64,000 bases of DNA from positions 62,001 through 126,000 of the forward strand of contig NZ_CAMYMD010000025.1 of assembly GCF_947259555.1 (NCBI RefSeq), given 5' to 3'. The DNA comes from an uncultured Roseovarius sp. GTDB taxonomy: Bacteria; Pseudomonadota; Alphaproteobacteria; Rhodobacterales; Rhodobacteraceae. Numbering within the stretch: the stretch's first letter is position 1; the number at the start of each line of letters is the position of its first letter. Shown here one piece after another: positions 55,998-64,000 of this stretch. The notes under the pieces are model-generated. The model saw nothing but the letters and a program-made list of their open reading frames with translations. It ran no database searches and had not been told where the DNA came from. The position numbers were made by a program, and so were the translations under genes.

Positions 55998-56788
55998 CTC
56001 CAAACCTCGTGAAAATGATGCACCGGCCCGTGCCCGTGCCCGATCTGCAGCCCGTCAGCGGCCAGTATCGCGCGGTGCAGCCAGTCATGGGCGGTTTCGA
56101 CAGCCTCGGGCAGGGTCAGTCCCTTTGCCAGCCCCGCCGCGATGGCCGAGGACAGCGTGCACCCGGTGCCATGCGTGTTGCGTGTGGCGATGCGGGGGGC
56201 GTCGAGGCGCATAACCTCATCGGAGATAAGCCAGTCGGTGCAGGTCTCGCCCTGTGCGTGCCCGCCCTTCATCAGCACAGCCTTGGCCCCCATCTCGCGC
56301 AGCCGCGCGCCTTGATTCTGCATCTCGGTGTCGGTTTCTGCCTCGGCACAGCCCAACAAAGCCGCCGCTTCGGGCAGGTTTGGCGTCAGAAGGTCGGCGC
56401 GCGGCAGAAGACGCGCGATCAGCGCCGCGCGCGCGGCATCCGGAAGAAGCCGGGCACCGGACTTTGCCACCATTACCGGATCGAGCACCACGGGGCCGTG
56501 ATACCCTTCCAGCGCCTGCGTCACCGTCGCGATCAACTCGGCATCGCCCAGCATGCCGATCTTGATGCAATCGACTCTGATATCGCCCAAAACGTCCGCA
56601 ATCTGCGCCGCGACGGTCGGGTTGGGGATAGGGTGCACATCGGTCACGACACAGGTGTTTTGCGCGGTCACGGCGGTGATCACGCTGGTGCCATAAACGC
56701 CCAATGCCGAAAAGGTCTTGAGATCGGCCTGAATTCCAGCGCCGCCACCGCTGTCGGAGCCTGCGATTGTCAAAGCTGTGGCAGCCAT
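55994..56788 (-). CDS. thiD: Hydroxymethylpyrimidine / phosphomethylpyrimidine kinase
   Basis: The 264-residue kinase has LTIAGSDSGGGAGIQADLKT, YGTSVITAVTAQNT, VVLDPVMVAKSGARLL and NTHGTGCTLSSAIAAGLA. It phosphorylates HMP to HMP-PP. First gene of the operon, directly behind a TPP riboswitch; SD is GAGG within a repeat that can be sequestered. Confidence 0.95.
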   Translation of the reverse strand: MAATALTIAGSDSGGGAGIQADLKTFSALGVYGTSVITAVTAQNTCVVTDVHPIPNPTVAAQIADVLGDIRVDCIKIGMLGDAELIATVTQALEGYHGPVVLDPVMVAKSGARLLPDAARAALIARLLPRADLLTPNLPEAAALLGCAEAETDTEMQNQGARLREMGAKAVLMKGGHAQGETCTDWLISDEVMRLDAPRIATRNTHGTGCTLSSAIAAGLAKGLTLPEAVETAHDWLHRAILAADGLQIGHGHGPVHHFHEVWR

Positions 56789-56790
56789 TG

Positions 56791-56851
56791 CCGTTCCTCT
56801 TATTTTTCGGGGAACGGACAGGCGGCGCATGGTGCGCATCGGTCCGTTCCC
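56791..56851 (-). promoter_or_regulatory. Expression platform of the TPP riboswitch (SD-sequestering)
   Basis: In the mRNA, GGAACGG at 56850-56844 (the 3' arm of aptamer helix P1) can pair with CCGTTCC at 56817-56811; an extended stem 56842-56851 / 56810-56819 is 10 bp. That same CCGTTCC can instead pair with a second GGAACGG at 56797-56791, which overlaps the thiD Shine-Dalgarno. The two pairings exclude each other, giving a translational switch. The folding is inferred by eye. Confidence 0.65.
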
Positions 56852-56927
56852 TACGCCGGTTTTAACCGGATCAGGTTCGATGGGTTGACGCTAAGCCTCT
56901 CAGCCCGATAGACGGGCACCCCAACGG
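56844..56927 (-). promoter_or_regulatory. Thiamine pyrophosphate (TPP) riboswitch aptamer
   Basis: The leader of thiD contains the conserved TPP aptamer segments in order: GGGGTGCCC, GGGCTGAGA, ACCCATCGAACCTGATC, CCGG-TTAAAA-CCGG and GCGTAGGGA. P1 is CCGTT (56927-56923) with AACGG (56848-56844). TPP binding would lower expression of all eight thi genes. Confidence 0.96.
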
Positions 56928-56937
56928 ATTCAGCAAA

Positions 56938-56966
56938 TTGGTAACAGTCGTGTGGGTACATCGCAA
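56938..56966 (-). promoter_or_regulatory. Candidate thi operon promoter
   Basis: On the minus strand TTGCGA (56966-56961) and TACCAA (56943-56938) are 17 bp apart, and the predicted start of transcription falls just before the aptamer. Weak -10; positional support only. Confidence 0.35.
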
Positions 56967-57030
56967 GACCGAAGTCGTATCCTTGGCTTCAGCTGTTTTG
57001 GTCGGAACTCAGACTTGCAAGCGACCGCAG

Positions 57031-57993
57031 TTATCGGCTGCGGGTCAATTCAAGAAACACATCCTGCAAATCGGCTTGCTCGGTTTTCACATCTCGTATT
57101 GATATTCCAGCCTCGCGGACCGCCGCCAATACTGTCTCGGCGGGTGTTTTCGCAGAGTGATAAGTGATCTCTATTGCGCCTCCGTCGCGCCGCGATACAG
57201 TCAGTCCGGAGCCTTGCGGAAGCGTTTCCACCGGGCCACCCGGTTGGATTATCATTGTCTTCACATCGAGGCGTCCCAGCAAGTTTGATGTCGAATCCCG
57301 GGCGACGACCTTGCCAAGGTTGATGATCGCAATCTCATCGCACATTTCTTCGGCCTCTTCGAGGTAATGGGTCGTCAGGATGATTGTCATTCCCTCGCGG
57401 TTGAGCTGCCGTACATTTTCCCACAGCATCTGCCGCAACTCGATATCGACACCCGCCGTCGGTTCATCAAGCACAAGGATATGCGGATGATGCACCAATG
57501 CCTTGCCCAAGAGCAACCGCCGCCGCATGCCGCCCGAGAGGGTGCGTGCATAGGCATCGGCCTTGTCCTCCAGCCCGATCAGCCGCAGGATTTCGTCACT
57601 GCGCCGCTGTTTTCGGGGCACGCCGTATAGGCCCGCCTGAACCTCCAGCGCTCCGCGCGGTGTAAAAAACGGATCCAGGTTCAATTCCTGCGGCATTACC
57701 CCGATCGAGGCGCGGCTCTGACGTGGATTGTGATCCTGATCAAACCCCCAGATCGTCACCTGACCGGCGGTTTTAACAACTAGCCCTGCCAGAATGTTGA
57801 TCAGCGTCGATTTCCCGGCGCCGTTCGGCCCCAGCAGGCCAAAGACCGATCCCTGTGGAATATCCAGATCGACGTTACTGAGCGCCTGTTTTGCAGGGCT
57901 CTTGCCCTGACCTTCATAGGTTTTCGTCAATCCCCGGATTTCAATGGCATTTGCGGCCATGCTGCTCTTGCCCCTCGGCTTGGCTTCACTCAT
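57031..57993 (-). CDS. ABC transporter ATP-binding protein (ABC-2 export type)
   Basis: The 320-residue ATPase has Walker A GLLGPNGAGKSTLINILAGL, Q-loop IGVMPQELNLDPFFTPRG, signature TLSGGMRRRLLLGKAL, Walker B ILVLDEPTAG and H-loop LTTHYLEEAEEM. The C-terminal domain of about 80 residues resembles drug or polysaccharide exporters of the YadG/NatA type. ATG 57993 has AGG 7 nt upstream; MAANAIEI at 57960 is an alternative. No partner permease is adjacent, as thi genes lie downstream. Confidence 0.9.
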   Translation of the reverse strand: MSEAKPRGKSSMAANAIEIRGLTKTYEGQGKSPAKQALSNVDLDIPQGSVFGLLGPNGAGKSTLINILAGLVVKTAGQVTIWGFDQDHNPRQSRASIGVMPQELNLDPFFTPRGALEVQAGLYGVPRKQRRSDEILRLIGLEDKADAYARTLSGGMRRRLLLGKALVHHPHILVLDEPTAGVDIELRQMLWENVRQLNREGMTIILTTHYLEEAEEMCDEIAIINLGKVVARDSTSNLLGRLDVKTMIIQPGGPVETLPQGSGLTVSRRDGGAIEITYHSAKTPAETVLAAVREAGISIRDVKTEQADLQDVFLELTRSR

Positions 57994-58034
57994 ATTCGCA
58001 CCTAGTGGAAAGCACGGCAAAAGGAAACGCCCAC

Positions 58035-58214
58035 ATGGCAACCGAAGCCCCGGAAACTCGTATCGTGGAAAACTACCGCGTCGCCTGCGACGGGGGCGAG
58101 GGCGCATTGGGCCATCCTCGCGTCTGGCTACAGATTCCGCGTGAGACGGGCTATGTCGAATGCCCTTATTGCGATGCCATGCTCATTCATCGCGATTTCG
58201 AGGGCAAGGTCTGA
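58035..58214 (+). CDS. CHCC-type zinc-finger protein (NDUFS6-like)
   Basis: The 59-residue protein has the pattern C-x8-H-x14-C-x2-C (ACDGGEGALGHP, then YVECPYCD), as in the zinc-binding subunit of complex I (NDUFS6) and its alphaproteobacterial homologues. A link to respiratory complex I is by family only. It lies between the divergent ABC gene and polA on the plus strand. Confidence 0.88.
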   Translation: MATEAPETRIVENYRVACDGGEGALGHPRVWLQIPRETGYVECPYCDAMLIHRDFEGKV

Positions 58215-58293
58215 TCGACCGGTCTCGCGCTTCTGACAGGCCTCGGAGTTTGAGTATTTTTGGAAAGATGGAGCCTGATCGGGAGGGCGACGC

Positions 58294-61095
58294 ATGTCAT
58301 TCGGAAAAGGCTGTCATCTGCATCTGATCGACGGTTCGGCCTTTATTTTCAGAGCTTATCACGCCCTGCCGCCGCTGACACGGAAATCCGACGGTTTGCC
58401 GATCGGGGCGGTGTCGGGCTTTTGCAACATGCTGCAGCGCTATGTCGAGGGCAACAACGGCCATGATGCCCCCACCCATGTGGCGGTGATCTTTGACAAG
58501 GGCAGCCACACGTTCCGCAACGATCTTTATGACGCCTATAAGGCCAATCGCGAGGCGATGCCCGAGGATCTGCGCCCGCAAATTCCGCTGACGCGCGATG
58601 CCACCCGCGCCTTCAACATCGCCTGCGAGGAAATCGAGGGCTATGAGGCCGATGATATCATCGCCACGCTCGCCTGTCAGGCGCGCGACCTAGGCGGGCG
58701 GGTGACGATCATCAGTTCCGACAAGGACCTGATGCAGCTGGTCGGCAACGGTGTCGAAATGCTAGACGCGATGAAGAACCGCCGCATCGATGTTGACGGC
58801 GTGCGCGAGAAATTCGGGGTGGACCCGGGCCGCGTGGTCGATGTGCAGGCCCTGGCCGGTGACAGTGTCGACAATATCCCCGGCGCGCCCGGAATCGGGA
58901 TCAAGACGGCGGCCCTTCTTATCAATGAATTCGGCTCTCTCGAAGATCTCCTTGACCGGGCCGAGGAAATCAAACAGCCCAAGCGCCGCGAGACCCTGTT
59001 GGCAAAGCGCGAACAGATCGAGATGTCCAAACGTTTGGTGCAGCTTGACTGCAACACGCCGCTCGACTTCACGCTGGATGATCTCGAGGTGCGTGATCCC
59101 GATCCCGACACGCTGCTCGGTTTTCTGGCCGAAATGGAGTTTCGTACGCTTTCCAAGCGGATTGCGGACGCACTGGGTGAGGATGCGCCCGTGATTCCCG
59201 AACCCGCTTCGGAGGCCACAGAGGATGCACCGAAAGCCCCAGATTGGCCCGGAATAGAGCCTGATACCTACACGCGCGTCAGCGATATGGCGACGCTGGA
59301 GGACTGGATCGCCACGATTCGCGCGCAGGGCTTTGTTGCCATCGACACCGAGACCACCTCGCTCAATGAAATGCAGGCCGATCTGGTGGGTATATCGCTG
59401 GCCACAACGCCCGGCACCGCCTGCTACATCCCGCTTGGGCACAAGGACGGCGCATCGGATGACCTTTTCGGCTCGGATACGCTGGCAGAGGGGCAGTTGC
59501 CGATGCAGGACGTGCTGGATGCGCTCAAGCCGGTGCTTGAGGATGACGCGATCCTCAAGATCGGGCAGAACATGAAGTACGATGCCAAGATTCTTGCCGG
59601 CCACGGCCTCACCATCGCGCCCATCGACGACACCATGCTGATGTCCTACGCGCTGCACGCGGGCGAGCATGGGCACGGCATGGATACGCTGTCGGAGCGG
59701 TATCTCAGCCACGATCCGATCCCGATCAAGTCGCTTCTGGGTTCTGGCAAGTCCGCCATCACATTCGACCGTGTGCCGCTTGACGAGGCGGTTAAATACG
59801 CCGCCGAGGATGCCGATATCACCCTGCGCCTGTGGCATATCTTCAAGCCGCAGCTGCACCGCGCCAGCGTCACCACCGTCTATGAAACGCTGGAACGTCC
59901 GCTTGTTCCGGTTCTCGCCCGGATGGAGCGGCACGGCGTCAAGGTCGACCGCGAGACGCTGCGCGCTATGTCAGGCAAGTTCGCGCAGAAAATGGCTGGA
60001 TTAGAGTCTGAAATCCACGAGCTGGCCGGGCGTAGCTTCAATGTCGGCTCTCCCAAGCAGTTGGGTGAGATCCTTTTTGATGAAATGGGCCTCGGCGGGG
60101 GCAAGAAGGGCAAGACCGGCGCCTATGCCACCGGTGCCGATGTGCTTGAGGATCTGGCGACGGAGCACGAGCTGCCTGCCCGCGTGCTCGACTGGCGGCA
60201 ATTGTCGAAACTGAAATCGACCTACACGGACGCGTTGCAGGATCACATCGACCCTGACACTGGCCGGGTGCATACATCTTACGTTCAGACCGGGGCCAAT
60301 ACCGGGCGTCTCGCCTCGACCGATCCGAACCTGCAGAATATCCCTGTGCGCTCCGAAGAGGGCCGGCGTATTCGCGAGGCCTTTGTCGCAGAGCAGGGAA
60401 ATCGCCTTGTCAGTCTCGATTACAGCCAGATCGAGCTTCGTATCCTCGCCCATGTGGCGCAGATCGACTCGCTCAAACAGGCGTTCCGTGACGGCCAGGA
60501 CATTCACGCCATGACTGCAAGCGAGATGTTCAACGTGCCGATGGACGAGATGACACCCGAGGTGCGCCGTCAGGCCAAGGCGATCAATTTCGGGGTGATC
60601 TACGGCATTTCCGGCTTTGGCCTCGCGCGCAACCTGCGCATCCCGAGGTCAGAGGCGCAGGGCTTTATCGACCGTTACTTCGAGCGCTTTCCAGGCATCA
60701 AGGATTACATGGACGCAACCGTTTCCTTCGCCAAGGAACATCGCCATGTTCAAACCCTGTTTGGTCGTAAGATCCATACCCCCGAGATCTCAGCCAAGGG
60801 CCCGCGCGCAGGCTTTGCCCGCCGTGCCGCAATCAACGCGCCAATTCAGGGCACCGCCGCCGACATCATCCGGCGCGCCATGATCCGCATGCCCGGCGCG
60901 ATCGAGGGGCTGCCCTGCAAGATGCTGCTACAGGTGCATGACGAACTGATCTTCGAGGTGGCAGAGCACAGCACCGACCGCCTGATCGAAGTGGCCCGCG
61001 ACGTCATGCAGGGCGCCACCGACCCGGCGGTCCATCTAGACGTACCGCTGGTGGTGGATGCCGGGCAGGGTGCCAACTGGGCCGAGGCGCATTGA
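58294..61095 (+). CDS. polA: DNA polymerase I
   Basis: The 933-residue protein has all three domains: 5'-nuclease (HLHLIDGSAFIFRAYHALPP, EEIEGYEADDIIATLA, DKDLMQLVG), 3'-5' exonuclease with intact FVAIDTETTSLNEMQ, and polymerase with GRLASTDPNLQNIPVRSEEG, LVSLDYSQIELRILAHV, AKAINFGVIYGISGFGLA and LLQVHDELIFEV. It functions in repair and Okazaki fragment processing. Start by ATG after GGGAGGG. Confidence 0.97.
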   Translation: MSFGKGCHLHLIDGSAFIFRAYHALPPLTRKSDGLPIGAVSGFCNMLQRYVEGNNGHDAPTHVAVIFDKGSHTFRNDLYDAYKANREAMPEDLRPQIPLTRDATRAFNIACEEIEGYEADDIIATLACQARDLGGRVTIISSDKDLMQLVGNGVEMLDAMKNRRIDVDGVREKFGVDPGRVVDVQALAGDSVDNIPGAPGIGIKTAALLINEFGSLEDLLDRAEEIKQPKRRETLLAKREQIEMSKRLVQLDCNTPLDFTLDDLEVRDPDPDTLLGFLAEMEFRTLSKRIADALGEDAPVIPEPASEATEDAPKAPDWPGIEPDTYTRVSDMATLEDWIATIRAQGFVAIDTETTSLNEMQADLVGISLATTPGTACYIPLGHKDGASDDLFGSDTLAEGQLPMQDVLDALKPVLEDDAILKIGQNMKYDAKILAGHGLTIAPIDDTMLMSYALHAGEHGHGMDTLSERYLSHDPIPIKSLLGSGKSAITFDRVPLDEAVKYAAEDADITLRLWHIFKPQLHRASVTTVYETLERPLVPVLARMERHGVKVDRETLRAMSGKFAQKMAGLESEIHELAGRSFNVGSPKQLGEILFDEMGLGGGKKGKTGAYATGADVLEDLATEHELPARVLDWRQLSKLKSTYTDALQDHIDPDTGRVHTSYVQTGANTGRLASTDPNLQNIPVRSEEGRRIREAFVAEQGNRLVSLDYSQIELRILAHVAQIDSLKQAFRDGQDIHAMTASEMFNVPMDEMTPEVRRQAKAINFGVIYGISGFGLARNLRIPRSEAQGFIDRYFERFPGIKDYMDATVSFAKEHRHVQTLFGRKIHTPEISAKGPRAGFARRAAINAPIQGTAADIIRRAMIRMPGAIEGLPCKMLLQVHDELIFEVAEHSTDRLIEVARDVMQGATDPAVHLDVPLVVDAGQGANWAEAH

Positions 61096-61181
61096 CGGCG
61101 TCCGGTCACAATGAAGGGTGACTTTTCTACGAAGAACGGTTAGACAAATTACGTAGCGTACGCGTCGCGGAGGCCATCGAT

Positions 61182-61274
61182 ATGTCGCTTACGAGTGGCG
61201 CGTTCCGCCGCGAATCGTTCTACGAGGGCCGCTCTTTCGTAACACTTGGAGCCCGAAATGCCCCGTCAGACTAA
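61182..61274 (+). CDS. Possible 30-residue leader ORF before the universal stress gene
   Basis: ATG 61182 has GGAGG at 61169-61173, an ideal spacing of 8 nt. The reading frame encodes MSLTSGAFRRESFYEGRSF and ends at TAA 61272-61274, overlapping the uspA-type start (61258) by 17 nt in another frame. Such an arrangement suits translational coupling or attenuation. No homologue is recognised; it may be chance. Confidence 0.3.
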   Translation: MSLTSGAFRRESFYEGRSFVTLGARNAPSD

Positions 61275-61671
61275 TCTGATCCTTTGCCCGGTTAATTTGC
61301 GCCACCTAAAGGTGGAGTATAACGCGTATTCCGAGGCCGTCGAAATGGCTCAGCGGCGCGGTGCCAAGCTCATTGTAGCGACCATTGCGCCCGAGATAGA
61401 GCGCAATATGAACATTTATAATTCAGACATTTACTGGGGCGAAGAGCTCAAGAAGTTTGTCGCGGCTCACCCGGCTGAGGGGGTTGATGTCGAGTTGATC
61501 GTGCGCAAGGGCGCAGTGCACCGGCAGATCGTCAAGCTGGCGGATGAGCGCAAAGTTGACCTGATAGTGATGGAATCCGCTAACCCCAAGGTGAAGGACT
61601 ATCTGCTTGGGACGACTTCGAGTCATGTTGTTACGCACGCGGAATGCTCAGTTTACGTGGTGCGCAGCTGA
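61258..61671 (+). CDS. Universal stress protein (UspA family)
   Basis: The 137-residue single Usp domain has NLILCPVNLRHLKVEYNAYS, ELIVRKGAVHRQIVKLADE, DLIVMESANPKVKDYLLGTT and HAECSVYVVRS. The G-x2-x9-G ATP loop is not canonical. GGAG is 6 nt before the ATG. Its last 19 nt overlap the convergent hyi gene. Confidence 0.9.
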   Translation: MPRQTNLILCPVNLRHLKVEYNAYSEAVEMAQRRGAKLIVATIAPEIERNMNIYNSDIYWGEELKKFVAAHPAEGVDVELIVRKGAVHRQIVKLADERKVDLIVMESANPKVKDYLLGTTSSHVVTHAECSVYVVRS

Positions 61672-62414
61672 CACCAGCCGAGGCCTATTTCGGTCGTGCT
61701 CTCAGGGTTATACTCTCCACTAACGACGCCGGTATAACGCTCAGAATCCAGCTGTGTGAAAAAGGCAGGATAGTCGATCTGGCCTCCAGTCGGCTCGTGA
61801 CGACCCGGAAACCCCGCGACTTGAACATGACCCGCATGCCGTCCAAATTTCTCCCACGTACCGATCACATCACCGGTGAGTATATGGGCGTGGTAGGTAT
61901 CAAATTGCAGCGTAAGGTTCGGAGCAGCGACCGCATCCAGAATTCGCTCTGCCATTTTGAAGTCGTTCAGAAAATAGCCGGGCATGTCGATCGGATTTAT
62001 AGGTTCTATGGTCAAACCTTGATCAGGGGCACGTGCCGCGGCCCATTCCAGATTTGAAATGAACGTCGCTTCGGCGTTCGCATTGTGCGAGATCCCAGAC
62101 ATGACATGAATATGTTGGACGTCGAGCGCAGTCGCGTAGTCAAGTGCCTCTTCGAACTGACTGCGGAATTCCGTTTCACGGCCAGGGCAAGCGGCCAAAC
62201 CACGACTGCCAGAACTCCAATGTGGTTCCGGCGTGTTGATCAAGACAAGATTTACAGCTGCACACTCGAGATCATCGCGCAGGCTCTTTATTGACCGCTC
62301 GTATGGATACAGGATCTCAACCGAGTCAAACCCCGCCTTCGCGGCCATCTCGATCCGCCTTTCGGGCGGATACTCGGTAAAAAGAAAGGTCAGATTGGCC
62401 GCAAAACGGGGCAT
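61653..62414 (-). CDS. hyi: Hydroxypyruvate isomerase family protein (TIM barrel)
   Basis: The 253-residue protein has the Hyi pattern: FAANLTFLFTEYPPERRIEM, AKAGFDSVEILYPYE, LVLINTPEP, IEPINPIDMPGYFLND with a metal Glu, LQFDTYHAHILTGDV, HVQVAGFPGRHEP and GVVSGEYNP. It interconverts hydroxypyruvate and tartronate semialdehyde in glyoxylate metabolism. The C-terminus reaches into uspA. Confidence 0.88.
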   Translation of the reverse strand: MPRFAANLTFLFTEYPPERRIEMAAKAGFDSVEILYPYERSIKSLRDDLECAAVNLVLINTPEPHWSSGSRGLAACPGRETEFRSQFEEALDYATALDVQHIHVMSGISHNANAEATFISNLEWAAARAPDQGLTIEPINPIDMPGYFLNDFKMAERILDAVAAPNLTLQFDTYHAHILTGDVIGTWEKFGRHAGHVQVAGFPGRHEPTGGQIDYPAFFTQLDSERYTGVVSGEYNPESTTEIGLGWCQLRTT

Positions 62415-62417
62415 GTT

Positions 62418-62864
62418 CTAGGCCGGAAGGCTACCATCCTGGACATAGCGAATGATTTCAACCACCTGTGCAGGCTCGCGTGCCATGGCAAGGGCGGCGG
62501 CATCCACCTCCTTGAGCGCATGGTCATGCTCTGGCGGCTGCAGGATGATCAGCGACTTTCCAAGCGCCGAGGCATAACCCGCATCAAAGGCAGCGTTCCA
62601 CTGCTTGTACTTGTCGCCAAAGCGTACCACCACGATATCGGCATCGGCAATCCCCTTGCGGGTGCGGATTGCGTTGACCATCGCGCCTTTGTGGTCATGC
62701 CAATACTTGTCTGGCTCCTCTCCGAGAATGGCAACACCGCAATCGTCGCTTGCTGCATGATCGGTAACCGGGCTGCTGAACACGACATCAAGACCTTCGG
62801 CCCCCTTGATGATCTGTTCGCGCCAATCGGTATGAATTTCGCCTGACAGATAAACTTTCAACAT
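62418..62864 (-). CDS. YtoQ family protein
   Basis: The 148-residue protein starts MLKVYLSGEIHTDWREQIIK and has DHKGAMVNAIRTRKGIADAD, FGDKYKQWNAAFDAGYASAL and KSLIILQPPEHDHALKEVD. It resembles nucleoside 2-deoxyribosyltransferase-like folds; function unknown. AGGGAG is 6 nt before the ATG. It precedes hyi by 3 nt. Confidence 0.88.
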   Translation of the reverse strand: MLKVYLSGEIHTDWREQIIKGAEGLDVVFSSPVTDHAASDDCGVAILGEEPDKYWHDHKGAMVNAIRTRKGIADADIVVVRFGDKYKQWNAAFDAGYASALGKSLIILQPPEHDHALKEVDAAALAMAREPAQVVEIIRYVQDGSLPA

Positions 62865-62883
62865 GGTTCGCTCCCTTCTGTTG

Positions 62884-64000
62884 TCAGCCACGCAGCGTTC
62901 CGCCAGTGGCCTTGGTCACCTTTTCGATGATTTTGGCTGAAACTGTCTCTATCTCAGCGTCGGTTAAGGTCTTTTCACGTGGTTGGAGACGCACTGTGAG
63001 CGCCAGGGATTTCTTGTCTGTGCCGAGAGAGCCGCCAACGAATTCATCGAATACTCGGACGTCCTCCACGAGTGACTTGTCCGCTCCGGCAGCTGCGTTC
63101 ATCAGGGTCAGCGCCTCGATTTCGGTGGGCACAACAAACGCAAAGTCCCGCTCGACCGGTTGCAGATCGCTGATATCCAACGCACCACGGGTGGAAGACG
63201 TCTTGCGTGGAAGGGGTATTTCGGTGGGATAGAGTGTGAACGCAACCACCGGACCTTTGACATCCAACGCCTGTAAGACGCGTGGGTGCAATTCTCCGAA
63301 TACGGCCAATACCTTCTTTGGACCAAGGCAAATGCGTCCGTGCCGACCGGGATGAAACCAGCTTGGGCCGTCGCGCAGGATTTGCACCTTGGCTGGCGCG
63401 CCGATGGACGAGAGAATCGCTTCGGCGTCCGCTTTCGCGTCGAAAAGATCAACGGCTCGGGTGGTTTTATGAACATCCTTTGGTCCGGTTCGCCCCACAA
63501 GAATGCCAGCGACTTGCAGATGCTGCTCACCCGGTTCGCCACCTTGAAAGGCATGGCCGACTTCGAAAAGGGCCATGTCGACAATCCCGCGCGCCTGATT
63601 GCGCGCCGCGGCCTGCAACAGGCCGGGCAGAAGATCAGGCCGCATGTGGCTCAAGTCGGAACTGATCGGATTGGCTAGCATTGTTGCATCGCCTCCGCCG
63701 CCAAAAAGCGAGGCGGCGGCATGGTTGATGAAGCTGTAAGTTACGCACTCGTTGTATCCAAGAGCCGCGCCCATGCGTCGGGCAATCTGTTCTCGCTTTT
63801 GCATCGGGTTGAGGATTGGCTTTGGCACTCCTTCAACGGCGCGGGGCATTGGCCGACCCACGAGCTTTGTCAATGAAGCGATGCGCGCGACCTCTTCCAC
63901 GAGATCGGCTTCGCCCAGGATGTCGGGCCGCCAACTCGGCACATGCGCCATGTGTCCTTCGAGTTTGAAGCCAAGAGCCGTAAGCGTTTGACGTTGTTCG
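62884..64000 (-). CDS. pheT: Phenylalanyl-tRNA synthetase beta subunit (3' part, cut by right edge)
   Basis: The visible 371 codons cover the catalytic-like core and C-terminus: HVPSWRPDILGEADLVEEVA, NPISSDLSHMRPDLLPGLL, VDMALFEVGHAF, VLAVFGELHPRVLQALDVKG, and the anticodon-binding FDX-ACB domain (PVERDFAFVVPTEIEAL, DVRVFDEFVGGSLGTDKKSL). The frame is open across the right edge (GFKLEGHMAHVPS), so the N-terminal half and pheS are outside. Confidence 0.94.
   Translation of the reverse strand, partial: EQRQTLTALGFKLEGHMAHVPSWRPDILGEADLVEEVARIASLTKLVGRPMPRAVEGVPKPILNPMQKREQIARRMGAALGYNECVTYSFINHAAASLFGGGGDATMLANPISSDLSHMRPDLLPGLLQAAARNQARGIVDMALFEVGHAFQGGEPGEQHLQVAGILVGRTGPKDVHKTTRAVDLFDAKADAEAILSSIGAPAKVQILRDGPSWFHPGRHGRICLGPKKVLAVFGELHPRVLQALDVKGPVVAFTLYPTEIPLPRKTSSTRGALDISDLQPVERDFAFVVPTEIEALTLMNAAAGADKSLVEDVRVFDEFVGGSLGTDKKSLALTVRLQPREKTLTDAEIETVSAKIIEKVTKATGGTLRG

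Noticed and set aside
1..64000. CRISPR arrays, IS elements, prophage, integrase or defence genes
   Set aside because: No array-like repeats, transposase, integrase or phage structural frames were seen on either strand.

Overview
The window looks like a piece of a Rhodobacterales (Roseobacter-group) alphaproteobacterial chromosome that includes the replication origin. This rests on gene content and order: parB-parA-rsmG-mnmG-mnmE-rho-hemJ on one side of an AT-rich DnaA-box region, maf-aroE-coaE-dnaQ on the other, and two perfect parS sites. TRAP transport, a UbiG/ComF/GrxC neighbourhood and a TPP-riboswitch thiamine operon fit the same group. No rRNA, tRNA, insertion sequence, prophage or CRISPR array was seen. 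Genes are densely packed, with many 1-4 nt stop/start overlaps and several convergent pairs whose 3' ends overlap.

Layout. 1-7729: accessory catabolic cluster. An FAD/Fe-S-type oxidase (cut by the left edge) diverges from a PLP aminotransferase of the serine-glyoxylate type, a three-part TRAP transporter, a crotonase lacking both catalytic glutamates, a CaiB-type CoA-transferase and a ketopentenoate-hydratase-like protein. A 19-bp palindrome sits in the shared promoter region. 7954-9794: secreted PQQ-type sugar dehydrogenase plus a dihaem cytochrome c. 9817-16962: housekeeping and redox genes (zapE, pip, ubiG, marR, nitrilase-like, grxC, comF, methyltransferase, hemH). 17035-19164: envelope genes (small membrane protein, two L,D-transpeptidases, one of them frameshifted, and a CAP lipoprotein). 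19239-25496: RNA modification and repair (TrmA/RlmD-like, cca, two Nudix proteins, Hsp33), then a REC-PP2C phosphatase divergent from an Hpt protein. 25493-32701: metabolism (ilvA, argG, sulfotransferase-like, tpm, class IV aminotransferase, msrA, rbsK). 32904-39797: mutS, grpE-hrcA, rph-rdgB-hemW.

39798-50784 is the origin region. Genes left of about 47.2 kb run leftward and those right of 47.58 kb run rightward, so both arms are co-directional with forks leaving a presumed oriC at 47.2-47.58 kb. The parS sites at 42096 and 43980 lie 3-5 kb from it. 50867-56927 is a leftward thiamine operon (thiD-thiO-thiS-thiG-thiE-thiF-thiY-tenA) under a TPP riboswitch. It combines de novo thiazole synthesis (ThiO, ThiS, ThiG, and ThiF with a rhodanese tail), coupling (ThiE, ThiD) and pyrimidine salvage (ThiY, TenA). 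The right end holds an ABC ATPase, a CHCC zinc finger, polA, a universal stress protein with a possible leader ORF, hyi, ytoQ and the 3' part of pheT.

The observations most worth a second look are the uncharacterised catabolic module at the left end, the switchable repeats of the thi riboswitch, the split sulfotransferase/aminotransferase pair around tpm, the REC-PP2C/Hpt pair with a Shine-Dalgarno presented in a hairpin loop, and the single-base frameshift in an L,D-transpeptidase whose catalytic motif is otherwise intact.
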